A stretch of DNA of 64,000 nt, from contig NZ_LR699553.1 of NCBI RefSeq assembly GCF_902459535.1, positions 1,674,001 to 1,738,000 on the forward strand, written 5' to 3'. Below are positions 25,776 through 34,133 of this stretch, piece after piece. The DNA comes from Paraburkholderia dioscoreae (lineage in GTDB: Bacteria; Pseudomonadota; Gammaproteobacteria; Burkholderiales; Burkholderiaceae). Under the pieces are notes generated by a model. The model was not told where the DNA came from and searched no databases. It worked only from the letters and a program-made list of their open reading frames with translations. A program made the translations under genes and the position numbers. How positions within the stretch are numbered: position 1 is the stretch's first letter; every line of letters starts with the position of its first letter.

Positions 25776-26802
25776 GCGTTACGCGGTAACGCGAATGGAG
25801 GCGCAGGCGATGGCGAAGACAGTGGCAGAAAGACAGGCGGCATACAGGGCGAAGCGGTTGCAGGCGTGTACTGACGGGAATGGCGAGCGGAGGTTGAATG
25901 TCTGGGTGAGTACGGGTGTTGCGCTGGGACTGGAGCGGCTCGCGCGACGTTACGGCGTAACGAAACGGGACATGCTGGAGCGTCTGGTGAAGACGGAAGA
26001 TGACCGGGTGCTCGCGGGCATGGAACTCGACACGCCGGAGTGGGACGCGTACTTCGGCGCGCAGACCGGCATGTGCGTGACGGGCGGATAACGGTCAGGC
26101 AATGGATGCGCGTTACGCGGTAACGTCCATCGACATGAACGCGACCGGGACGCGCCGGGAGGAAGTGAAGAACGTAAAAGGCAAGCGCGGCCTTGCGGCC
26201 GGAAACCTGGAGGGCCGGGGGTAAATGGGCCTGCGGCCCATTTAACATAACCGCTGGGAAATTAGCACCGTTTGGCGGGCCGTCATCGCGCCAGCCGTTG
26301 CCTCTGCCGGCCCGCCAAACGGTGCTAATTTGCGTTATGTCTGGCGCCCCCGGCCCGCCGGGTGCGCGTTGCGCACACCAGTAAGTCAGGGCCATAAACC
26401 GGCCAGAAACCTGGCGTACCAACAAAGCCAGGCATGGCGCTACGCGCAAGAAAAAGTCAGGGGGGCGCGCCGCGGCCGGTCGGTGGTGTGAACCCCGCCC
26501 ACCCGGTGCGTCTGCTGCGCTCGGGCTGCGGCCGCGGTGCGGCCTTCGCTCCGTGCTCGCAGCCTGCCTCCCCGTCCGCCCCCAGGGGGCTCCCCCAATG
26601 TGCCGTTACTGCGTAACGGAAAACAAACCCCTCACACAAAAGCAAAAGCGTGCTTCGCATGCGGTGCAAGCCGCCGAGTCGTCTTGCACCGCATAGCCGA
26701 GCGTAGAACCCTGGTGGCCGTCAAGGCTGCCCTCCGGCGCGCTCGCGCGCGGCCTTGACGGAGTAAGCGCCCGGGGTAAGCGAGGCGTCGTTACCGCGTA
26801 AC
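25776..26802. repeat. Cluster of GTTAC-N3-GTAAC palindromes, copy 1
   Basis: Five inverted repeats with the same core lie at 25776-25792 (GCGTTAC-GCG-GTAACGC), 25948-25962 (spacer GGC), 26111-26125 (GCG), 26603-26619 (TGC) and 26790-26802 (CGC). A sixth is inside the primase gene at 21965-21977 (TGC). Constant arms and spacer length suggest a protein-binding site reused across the unit, for example iterons of an origin or operators of the 93-aa protein or recombinase. Confidence 0.75.
25810..26091 (+). CDS. Small basic protein downstream of the recombinase
   Basis: A 93-aa protein I do not recognise by name. It has a basic N-terminus (A-K-T-V-A-E-R-Q-A-A-Y-R-A-K-R). A segment L-N-V-W-V-S-T-G-V-A-L-G-L-E-R-L-A-R-R-Y is followed by G-V-T-K-R-D-M-L-E-R-L, which looks like a strand plus two helices as in ribbon-helix-helix proteins. 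It could be an excisionase or operator-binding accessory factor (inference). The ATG at 25810 is chosen for its AGG-containing leader; an ATG five codons upstream is possible. Two GTTAC-N3-GTAAC palindromes flank or lie inside the gene. Confidence 0.65.
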   Translation: MAKTVAERQAAYRAKRLQACTDGNGERRLNVWVSTGVALGLERLARRYGVTKRDMLERLVKTEDDRVLAGMELDTPEWDAYFGAQTGMCVTGG

Positions 26803-26892
26803 AACGGTCAGCGCGGTTGTGGAACAGTGGAGCACAACGGCCCTGTTCCGCCTGGTTTGCCGTCGCACTGCGTGCGCCGTCAAACCAGGCGG
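26223..26892. repeat. Hairpin-rich non-coding region, copy 1
   Basis: From 26092 to about 27010 there is no convincing gene. Long inverted repeats include: 26223-26243, 9-bp arms (AAATGGGCC-TGC-GGCCCATTT); 26259-26331, 24-bp perfect arms with 25-nt loop, itself enclosed by ACATAAC/GTTATGT at 26245/26340; 26659-26694, 12-bp arms; and 26848-26892, 12-bp arms. With a primase encoded alongside, this could be a replication or single-strand initiation origin (inference). Confidence 0.7.
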
Positions 26893-27011
26893 GATGAGAT
26901 TGCTTCGTGATGCGATGTAATTGAGATGGACGTAATGCGTCCTCTGGCAAACTCGCGCCTTCTGGCCAGAACCCGCGTCGGGGCAAAAAATTGCGGATGG
27001 AAACGCGCATC

Positions 27012-27836
27012 ATGGAAAACCCGTTTGCAAGTGCCTGTCGCGTCAGGAGAAAACCTGTATCGACAACGGCGGGCGTGTCGGGATGTGGTGTTCGGTACAA
27101 CCGGCAGTTGCATGAGGACAGCAAGGCCAAGGAACAGACGTTGGCGAAGAAGCTGGCCGACGAGAGCGGCGGCAAGTACAGCGAGCAGGACGTGGAAAAC
27201 CAGATGGCGCGGATGGACCTGACGGTGAACGGGCAAACTGAATCGGGTGGTGTTCGGGTGGCCACTGGCGTGCAGCCGCAGGATGGAACCGACTGGCAAC
27301 CTTATGGCGTGAACAAGGCGGGACAACAGGTGTGGGCGCAAAGCCTTGGGCCGGGCGATCCCGATTTGCAGGCATATATTGCAAAGGGGGCGCAGGATAG
27401 CGGACTGTCGTACCAGCCAACCACCACTGGCTCGAATCCGGGCTTGATCCGAGCGCCGGACATGGTGAACTTCCAGGTGGACTACTTCGTGGGCAGTGCG
27501 TGGGGGACGTTCACGCGTGATGGGAATGCGTTCTTTGGGTACGGTGTGAATTTGGGCATTCCGAATTCCGTAGGCGCTGGTGTCAATGTTTCCGCTGGTT
27601 ATCTCAACACGACATCGGTCCGACCAGGGCAGACGAACAACTTCGCCGGCGGATATGCAGGAGGTGGCTCCGCTCTATATGGTGGTTTGGGCGGCGGTAT
27701 TATGGTGTCACCTGGGAATGGGACTGCAACCGTCATTGGATTCGGTGCAGGTACGAATGTGGGCAAGACCGACAACCCTGCGTCAGTGGGTTGGGGCTTC
27801 TCTAACGATCAAGGCAAAACCGGAATCAAGTGGTAG
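27012..27836 (+). CDS. Orphan CdiA-CT1 toxin module with element-encoded leader
   Basis: A 274-aa open frame. Residues 1-28 (MENPFASACRVRRKPVSTTA...) come from the right end of unit 1. Then G-V-R-Y-N-R-Q-L-H begins a copy of CT1 identical to the end of cdiA. It lacks the CdiA delivery domains and cannot be exported as CDI. The ATG may allow low expression as an intracellular toxin with its immunity gene, or the frame may simply be an attachment-site relic. A GGATGG stretch lies 10-15 nt upstream of the ATG; start choice is uncertain. Confidence 0.6.
   Translation: MENPFASACRVRRKPVSTTAGVSGCGVRYNRQLHEDSKAKEQTLAKKLADESGGKYSEQDVENQMARMDLTVNGQTESGGVRVATGVQPQDGTDWQPYGVNKAGQQVWAQSLGPGDPDLQAYIAKGAQDSGLSYQPTTTGSNPGLIRAPDMVNFQVDYFVGSAWGTFTRDGNAFFGYGVNLGIPNSVGAGVNVSAGYLNTTSVRPGQTNNFAGGYAGGGSALYGGLGGGIMVSPGNGTATVIGFGAGTNVGKTDNPASVGWGFSNDQGKTGIKW
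27081..27114 (+). other. Middle junction: unit 1 / unit 2
   Basis: The unit's right end GGGATGTGGTGT abuts TCGGTACAACCGGCAGTTGC. This is the sequence expected at the closed junction of an excised circular unit, so it would be the attP-like site. Confidence 0.65.
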
Positions 27837-27840
27837 CAAT

Positions 27841-27963
27841 ATGGGACCTTCGATTACATCAACGCCAAAGACGCGATTGCAAAAAGTCGTCTGGTGGTGC
27901 GCCTTCACTGCGATGATGGGGTTTATCGTGTACGTGGTGATAAAGAACGTGTTCTTTAGCTGA
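27841..27963 (+). CDS. Candidate CDI immunity protein, 40 aa, second copy
   Basis: Identical to 20719-20841: basic start, one membrane helix, ending K-N-V-F-F-S. It lies 4 nt after the orphan CT1 stop, so each CT1 copy keeps its own immunity candidate. Confidence 0.65.
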   Translation: MGPSITSTPKTRLQKVVWWCAFTAMMGFIVYVVIKNVFFS

Positions 27964-27966
27964 AGC

Positions 27967-27998
27967 AACAACCCCGGCTGCGGCCGGGGTTGTTGTTT
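27967..27998. terminator. Terminator after second immunity copy
   Basis: Same 12-bp perfect stem as at 20845-20876, between the convergent immunity candidate and symE-like gene of unit 2. Confidence 0.85.
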
Positions 27999-28008
27999 GC
28001 GGAGTCGT

Positions 28009-28239
28009 TCAATCCGGCGTGATGACGAGCCTGCCGTGCTGAACCTCGATCCTCACACGCTGGCCGGGCGGGAAGCCGGCCTGCTCAAGCCAGATGCCGG
28101 CGATGCGAAGCCACGGAAAGAACGTGGGTGTACGCCAGTCCCTGCCCGGTTTCGGCGAGGGCCGCCAGCGCATGATCTGCTGGACGGTGGCGTGTCGCTC
28201 GGGATGGGTGTGCAATGCTTTAAGATTGGCATTAGCCAT
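28009..28239 (-). CDS. SymE-family toxin-like protein, second copy
   Basis: Identical to 20887-21117, with the W-L-E-Q-A-G-F and G-R-L-V-I-T-P-D signatures. The start at 28239 has the same GGAG site. Confidence 0.8.
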   Translation of the reverse strand: MANANLKALHTHPERHATVQQIMRWRPSPKPGRDWRTPTFFPWLRIAGIWLEQAGFPPGQRVRIEVQHGRLVITPD

Positions 28240-28355
28240 GATCAACTCCTCTATTGAGTTGGTGGTGGTCAGCGGGCGATGAGTGTTGGTAGCATTCACC
28301 GCCCGCGCTTCGTTTACATCAGTTCTCCTGCTGTTGTTCGGTCGTAACGGCTTGC

Positions 28356-28721
28356 CTAGCCGCTGATGATCTGCTTGGCGCGGTACTTGAGGATCATTCC
28401 ATCGAGCAGCGCCTTGATGATGTTGCGGTCTTCGTCGGGCATCTGGCTAACTGCCTCGAACTGCAAACGCAGGTCATCGGACGGGCCGCGCTCGTTCTCA
28501 TCAAACACCAGTTCATCAAGGCTGACATTGAGCGTCTGTGCCAGACGCGTCAGGGCTTCTAAGGTCGGTTGAGCCGACCCTGCTTCATATCGACGAACCT
28601 GATTGACGTGCAGCGTCGCGGCCTCGGCCAGCTCTTGCTGGGTAAGGCCGCGGGATTTGCGCACCTGAATCAGGCGTGCGGGGAAGTTCATGGGCAGGAA
28701 CCAAAGTGTTGCGGATGCCAT
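28356..28721 (-). CDS. Xre-family regulator, second copy
   Basis: Identical to 21234-21599. It is divergent from the second primase gene across the duplicated palindromic control region (28745-28787). Confidence 0.85.
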   Translation of the reverse strand: MASATLWFLPMNFPARLIQVRKSRGLTQQELAEAATLHVNQVRRYEAGSAQPTLEALTRLAQTLNVSLDELVFDENERGPSDDLRLQFEAVSQMPDEDRNIIKALLDGMILKYRAKQIISG

Positions 28722-28826
28722 GACTGTATTCCCCGGTCCCTCAATCTGTTGCAGACAGATACATTATAAGGTATTAAAATAAAACCTCAAAAGAGTATTG
28801 ACAGATTTTAGCCAGAAGGACGATTC

Positions 28827-31800
28827 ATGCCGCGTATTCCGCAAGCCGAGCTGGACAGACTGAAGCGCGAAGTGTCGCTGGTGCGGCTGATCGAATCGCA
28901 AGGTCACGCGCTGAAAAAGCGCGGCCGCGATTGGGTCATGCGCTGCGTGTTCCATGAAGAGGACACGCCGAGCCTGTCGGTGTCAGAAGCGAAGAACGTG
29001 TACCACTGCTTCGGCTGCAACGCGTCGGGCACGGTGCTGGACTGGGTCATGAAAACCCAGGGCGTGAGCTTGCCGCACGCGGTGCAGTTACTGCGTAACG
29101 ATGCGCCGCTGGCTGCGGCGGACAAGGTTGGGGTCAAGCTGAGTTTTACGCGCCCGCTTGCCTCCTTAGCTGCGGATGCCGATGAAGTGGTGCTGCTGGG
29201 CCAGGTGGCCAGCACGTACCACGAGACGCTGAAACAGAGTCCGGAGGCGCAGGCGTATCTGACCCAGCGCGGGCTGGTTCACGGCGAAATGATCGACACG
29301 TTCCGGCTCGGCTATGCCAACAAGAGTCTGACGTACCGGCTGCCGCCGGGGTATGCGAAGGAAGGCCGTGACGTGCGTGCGAAGTTGCAGCGTGTTGGGG
29401 TGTATCGCGAGTCTGGCCATGAGCACCTGAACGGGTGCCTGGTGGTGCCGGTGTTTGATCTTGAGTCAGGTGCAGTAAAACAGATGTACGGGCGACGGAT
29501 CGCGCCGGGTAACAAGATCCCGGCGGGCCAGCCGAAGCACCTGTATCTGTCGCTGCCGCTAGCCGGTGTGTGGAACGAAGTGGCGCTGGTTGCCAGCCGT
29601 GAAGTGATCGTATGCGAGGCGCTGATCGATGCGCTGACGTTCTGGTGTGCGGGGCATCGCAACGTGATCGCAGCGTTCGGGGTGAACGGGTTCACGCAGG
29701 ACCATTGGGCGGCACTGAAACGGCACAGCACGCAGCGGGTGTGGATCGCCTACGACCGTGATGACGCGGGCAATGCTGGGGCGGAAAAGCTCGGTACGGC
29801 GTTGCGCGAGTCGGGGATCGAGACATGGCGTGTGCTGTTCCCGAAGGGGATGGACGTGAACGATTACGCGAGGAAGGTTGCGCCGGCGGAAAAGAGCCTT
29901 GGGGTGCTGTTGCAGCAGGCCGAATGGATTGGCAAGGGCAAGCGGCCAGCGGTTGCGGCGCAGGTTGAACCGGTGCCGGTTGAGGAAGTGACGGACGTTC
30001 AACCTGCCTCCTCTTTAGTTGCTATTGCTGTGCCAGGTGAAGCGGTTACGCCAGCCACAGAGATGGCAACTAAGGAAGAGGTGCAGCCCGCGCAGACGGA
30101 CGAGCTCGACGTGAAGCAGACGGAAGGCGGTGAACTGCTGTTCACGTTTAGCGAGCGCGTATGGCGTATCCGTGGCTGGCAGAAGAACCTTGGGCCAGAA
30201 CAGATGCGGGTGAATGCGCAGGTGCGGCGCGGCGAGACGTATCACGTCGATACGCTCGATGTGTACAGCGCGAAGGCACGCGGGTTGTTCCTGAAGGCGG
30301 CGGCTGTCGAGCTTGGCTCACAGGAAGACACGCTCAAGCGAGATCTCGGGCGCGTGCTGCTGAAGCTGGAGACGTTGCAGGACGAAGCGATCCGCACGTC
30401 GCTCGCGCCGAAAGAAAAAGGCGTGACGCTGGACGCTGTTGAACACGCGGCAGCGCTGGAGTGGCTGAAGGCGCCGGACCTGATTGCACGGCTTGAAGCG
30501 GATATGGCGCGCTGCGGTGTGGTGGGGGAAGCGACGAACCTGCTGGCCGGGTATCTGTCGGCGGTGTCGCGCAAGCTCGATGCGCCGCTAGCCGTGCTGA
30601 TCCAGTCGAGCAGCGCGGCGGGCAAGAGTTCCCTCATGGATGCAGTGCTTGACCTGATGCCGGACGAGGAACGGATCCAGTACAGCGCCATGACCGGACA
30701 GAGTCTGTTCTACCTGGGCGAGACGGACCTGCAACACAAGATTCTGGCGATTGCCGAAGAGGAAGGCGTGCGTCAGGCGGCGTATGCGCTGAAGCTGTTG
30801 CAAAGCGACGGTGAGCTCACGATTGCATCGACGGGCAAGGATGAGGCGACGGGTAACCTGGTGACGAAGCAGTACCGCGTAAAAGGTCCTGTGATGCTCA
30901 TGCTCACGACGACCGCGATCGACGTCGACGAGGAATTGCTGAACCGGTGCCTGGTGCTGACGATCAACGAGAGCCGTGAGCAGACGCGCGAGATCCACGC
31001 ACGGCAGCGGGCGAAACAGACGCTCGAAGGGTTGCTGGCCGAGACGGACAAACAGCACATCATTGACCTGCATCGCAACGCGCAGCGGTTGCTGAAGCCG
31101 GTGCATGTGGTCAATCCGTATGCAGAGCAGTTGACGTTCATGGACGACAAGACGCGCATGCGGCGCGATCACATGAAGTACCTGACGCTGATCCGCTCGA
31201 TCGCGCTGCTGCACCAGTACCAGCGGCCACACAGGACGGTCACGCATCGCGGCGAGGCGCTGACGTACATCGAAGTCACGAAGGCCGATATTGCGCTGGC
31301 GAACCGGATCGCACACGAGGTGCTGGGACGCACGCTCGATGAATTGCCGCCGCAGACGCGGCGGCTGCTGCGCCTGATTCATGCAATGGTGAATGAGCGC
31401 GGCGAGCGCGAACATGTGAAGTCGCGCGAGGTGCGCTTTACACGGCGGGACATACGGGACTACACGCGCTGGAGCGACGGTCAACTGAAAATCCATTGCA
31501 CGCGTCTGGCTGATCTTGAATACCTGCTGGTTCACGGCGGCAGTCGTGGGCATCAGTTGCATTACGAGCTGATGTATGACGGCGCGGCCGATGACGAGCC
31601 AAGACTCGCCGGACTGATTGAGCCGGAAGAACTCGATAACGATGAACGCAAGTCAGGGTCAACGGTGCGCAGGTCAGCCTCAAGTCAGGGTCAAATTACC
31701 CCCATGTCAGGGCATGGCAATCAGGCTCAAAGCCAGGCGGCACAAGGCGAAGGCGGCGAACCGGTCGGGGTGAACGGGAACGCAACTATCTACGGAAATA

Positions 31801-31856
31801 CGGGCAGCCCTTCTTTAGCCCGCGTTGTTAAGGATTCCTCATGCGCAAACGGCTGA
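28827..31856 (+). CDS. CHC2/Toprim primase-ATPase, second copy
   Basis: Identical 1009-aa protein to 21705-24734, with zinc-finger Cys40/His43/Cys61/Cys64, Toprim E and D-x-D, and Walker A all intact. The absence of decay in either copy suggests a recent duplication. Confidence 0.85.
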   Translation: MPRIPQAELDRLKREVSLVRLIESQGHALKKRGRDWVMRCVFHEEDTPSLSVSEAKNVYHCFGCNASGTVLDWVMKTQGVSLPHAVQLLRNDAPLAAADKVGVKLSFTRPLASLAADADEVVLLGQVASTYHETLKQSPEAQAYLTQRGLVHGEMIDTFRLGYANKSLTYRLPPGYAKEGRDVRAKLQRVGVYRESGHEHLNGCLVVPVFDLESGAVKQMYGRRIAPGNKIPAGQPKHLYLSLPLAGVWNEVALVASREVIVCEALIDALTFWCAGHRNVIAAFGVNGFTQDHWAALKRHSTQRVWIAYDRDDAGNAGAEKLGTALRESGIETWRVLFPKGMDVNDYARKVAPAEKSLGVLLQQAEWIGKGKRPAVAAQVEPVPVEEVTDVQPASSLVAIAVPGEAVTPATEMATKEEVQPAQTDELDVKQTEGGELLFTFSERVWRIRGWQKNLGPEQMRVNAQVRRGETYHVDTLDVYSAKARGLFLKAAAVELGSQEDTLKRDLGRVLLKLETLQDEAIRTSLAPKEKGVTLDAVEHAAALEWLKAPDLIARLEADMARCGVVGEATNLLAGYLSAVSRKLDAPLAVLIQSSSAAGKSSLMDAVLDLMPDEERIQYSAMTGQSLFYLGETDLQHKILAIAEEEGVRQAAYALKLLQSDGELTIASTGKDEATGNLVTKQYRVKGPVMLMLTTTAIDVDEELLNRCLVLTINESREQTREIHARQRAKQTLEGLLAETDKQHIIDLHRNAQRLLKPVHVVNPYAEQLTFMDDKTRMRRDHMKYLTLIRSIALLHQYQRPHRTVTHRGEALTYIEVTKADIALANRIAHEVLGRTLDELPPQTRRLLRLIHAMVNERGEREHVKSREVRFTRRDIRDYTRWSDGQLKIHCTRLADLEYLLVHGGSRGHQLHYELMYDGAADDEPRLAGLIEPEELDNDERKSGSTVRRSASSQGQITPMSGHGNQAQSQAAQGEGGEPVGVNGNATIYGNTGSPSLARVVKDSSCANG

Positions 31857-32896
31857 CACCCCGTGCGCCGTTGCCAGTAATTGGCCCGGCCGACGATGCG
31901 CAAAGCCTGTATCACCAGATGCGTCCGTTCCTCGAATGGATGCGGGTGCGCAACTACAGCGAAGAAACGGTAGTGCATCGTGAGACGCATCTGCGCGGGT
32001 TCATCGCGTGGTGCGATGAGCGTGGGGTGAGCCGGCCGCAGGAAGTGACGCGCCCGATCCTGGAGCGCTATCAACGGCATCTGTTCCTGTACCGCAAGGC
32101 GAACGGCGAGGCGCTGTCGGGGCGCAGCCAGCATATGCGGCTGGTGCCGGTGAAGCTGTGGTTCCGGTGGCTGGTGAAGCAGAACAGGATCCTGTCGAAC
32201 CCGGCGGCGGATATCGACATGCCGCGCGTCGAGAAGCGGTTGCCGAAGCACATTCTGAGCGCGGAAGAGGCTGAACGGGTTCTCAATGTGCCGGACGTGT
32301 CGAGCGCGCTGGGCATCCGTGACCGGGCGATCCTGGAGACGTTCTACAGCACCGGCATCCGGCGTGCGGAGCTCGTGAACCTGTATGTGCATGACGTTGA
32401 CGCTGATCGTGGGACGGTGATGATCCGCCAGGGTAAGGGTAGCCGTGACCGGTTAATACCGATCGGCGCGCGTGCGCTGGCGTGGATCAGGAAGTATCTG
32501 GATGAAGTGAGGCCGCAACTGTCGCTGGCCGAGGATGAGGGCGTGCTGTTCCTGGCGGTGACGGGAGATTCGATCGGCACGCGCAGTATGGGGTTGATGG
32601 TGTCGGACTACATCAAACGATCGGGCGTGAACAAGAGCGGATCGTGTCACCTGTTCCGTCACACGATGGCCACGCTGATGCTGGAAAACGGTGCGGATGT
32701 GCGCTTCGTGCAGGTGATGCTCGGCCACGCGCAACTGACGAGCACGCAGGTCTATACGCAGGTGGCGATCCGGGCGCTGAAGGAGATTCATACGGCGACG
32801 CATCCGGCGCGGCTGGAGCGTCGCGAGGACCGGGAACAGATTGATGAAGTGAAGCCGATGCGGTTGCTGCATCGGGTGTATGGGAAGTCGGAGTAA
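31841..32896 (+). CDS. Tyrosine recombinase, second copy
   Basis: Identical to 24719-25774 with the full R-K-H-R-H-Y set. It overlaps the primase by 16 nt as in unit 1. Confidence 0.92.
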   Translation: MRKRLTPRAPLPVIGPADDAQSLYHQMRPFLEWMRVRNYSEETVVHRETHLRGFIAWCDERGVSRPQEVTRPILERYQRHLFLYRKANGEALSGRSQHMRLVPVKLWFRWLVKQNRILSNPAADIDMPRVEKRLPKHILSAEEAERVLNVPDVSSALGIRDRAILETFYSTGIRRAELVNLYVHDVDADRGTVMIRQGKGSRDRLIPIGARALAWIRKYLDEVRPQLSLAEDEGVLFLAVTGDSIGTRSMGLMVSDYIKRSGVNKSGSCHLFRHTMATLMLENGADVRFVQVMLGHAQLTSTQVYTQVAIRALKEIHTATHPARLERREDREQIDEVKPMRLLHRVYGKSE

Positions 32897-32897
32897 G

Positions 32898-33924
32898 GCG
32901 TTACGCGGTAACGCGAATGGAGGCGCAGGCGATGGCGAAGACAGTGGCAGAAAGACAGGCGGCATACAGGGCGAAGCGGTTGCAGGCGTGTACTGACGGG
33001 AATGGCGAGCGGAGGTTGAATGTCTGGGTGAGTACGGGTGTTGCGCTGGGACTGGAGCGGCTCGCGCGACGTTACGGCGTAACGAAACGGGACATGCTGG
33101 AGCGTCTGGTGAAGACGGAAGATGACCGGGTGCTCGCGGGCATGGAACTCGACACGCCGGAGTGGGACGCGTACTTCGGCGCGCAGACCGGCATGTGCGT
33201 GACGGGCGGATAACGGTCAGGCAATGGATGCGCGTTACGCGGTAACGTCCATCGACATGAACGCGACCGGGACGCGCCGGGAGGAAGTGAAGAACGTAAA
33301 AGGCAAGCGCGGCCTTGCGGCCGGAAACCTGGAGGGCCGGGGGTAAATGGGCCTGCGGCCCATTTAACATAACCGCTGGGAAATTAGCACCGTTTGGCGG
33401 GCCGTCATCGCGCCAGCCGTTGCCTCTGCCGGCCCGCCAAACGGTGCTAATTTGCGTTATGTCTGGCGCCCCCGGCCCGCCGGGTGCGCGTTGCGCACAC
33501 CAGTAAGTCAGGGCCATAAACCGGCCAGAAACCTGGCGTACCAACAAAGCCAGGCATGGCGCTACGCGCAAGAAAAAGTCAGGGGGGCGCGCCGCGGCCG
33601 GTCGGTGGTGTGAACCCCGCCCACCCGGTGCGTCTGCTGCGCTCGGGCTGCGGCCGCGGTGCGGCCTTCGCTCCGTGCTCGCAGCCTGCCTCCCCGTCCG
33701 CCCCCAGGGGGCTCCCCCAATGTGCCGTTACTGCGTAACGGAAAACAAACCCCTCACACAAAAGCAAAAGCGTGCTTCGCATGCGGTGCAAGCCGCCGAG
33801 TCGTCTTGCACCGCATAGCCGAGCGTAGAACCCTGGTGGCCGTCAAGGCTGCCCTCCGGCGCGCTCGCGCGCGGCCTTGACGGAGTAAGCGCCCGGGGTA
33901 AGCGAGGCGTCGTTACCGCGTAAC
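32898..33924. repeat. Cluster of GTTAC-N3-GTAAC palindromes, copy 2
   Basis: The same five sites as in unit 1, at 32898-32914, 33070-33084, 33233-33247, 33725-33741 and 33912-33924. A sixth lies in the primase gene at 29087-29099. Confidence 0.75.
32932..33213 (+). CDS. Small basic protein, second copy
   Basis: Identical to 25810-26091: basic N-terminus, then a possible ribbon-helix-helix fold. Function unknown. Confidence 0.65.
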   Translation: MAKTVAERQAAYRAKRLQACTDGNGERRLNVWVSTGVALGLERLARRYGVTKRDMLERLVKTEDDRVLAGMELDTPEWDAYFGAQTGMCVTGG

Positions 33925-34014
33925 AACGGTCAGCGCGGTTGTGGAACAGTGGAGCACAACGGCCCTGTTCCGCCTGGTTTGCCGTCGCACTGCGTGCGCC
34001 GTCAAACCAGGCGG
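33345..34014. repeat. Hairpin-rich non-coding region, copy 2
   Basis: Same inverted repeats as at 26223-26892, including the 24-bp-arm hairpin at 33381-33453. The whole stretch 33214-34133 has no convincing gene. Confidence 0.7.
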
Positions 34015-34133
34015 GATGAGATTGCTTCGTGATGCGATGTAATTGAGATGGACGTAATGCGTCCTCTGGCAAACTCGCGCCTTCTGGCCAGAACCCGCGT
34101 CGGGGCAAAAAATTGCGGATGGAAACGCGCATC

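Larger units (their letters stand above)
19970..27091 (+). mobile_element. Toxin-carrying mobile unit, copy 1 (7122 bp)
   Basis: First of two head-to-tail 7122-bp copies; all encoded proteins compared between the copies are identical. Content: CT1 toxin end of cdiA, 40-aa immunity candidate, terminator, symE-like gene (-), xre (-), primase-ATPase, tyrosine recombinase, 93-aa protein, hairpin region, in-frame leader. The boundaries fall at a TCG shared by all three junctions (19970, 27092, 34214), immediately before the codons for R-[YF]-N-R-Q-L-H. Unit length is a multiple of three. Removing both copies restores an intact cdiA reading frame into CT2. Mobility is inferred from the recombinase and junctions. 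Confidence 0.85.

Noticed and set aside
26223..26892. CRISPR array or integron attC array in the hairpin region
   Set aside because: The hairpins differ in sequence, there are no regularly spaced identical repeats, and no cas or integron integrase genes are present; the recombinase is XerC/D-like.
26606..27341. Reverse-strand open frames across the unit 1/unit 2 junction
   Set aside because: They span the recombination junction, run opposite the CT1 module, and share only antisense sequence with the reverse strand of cdiA.
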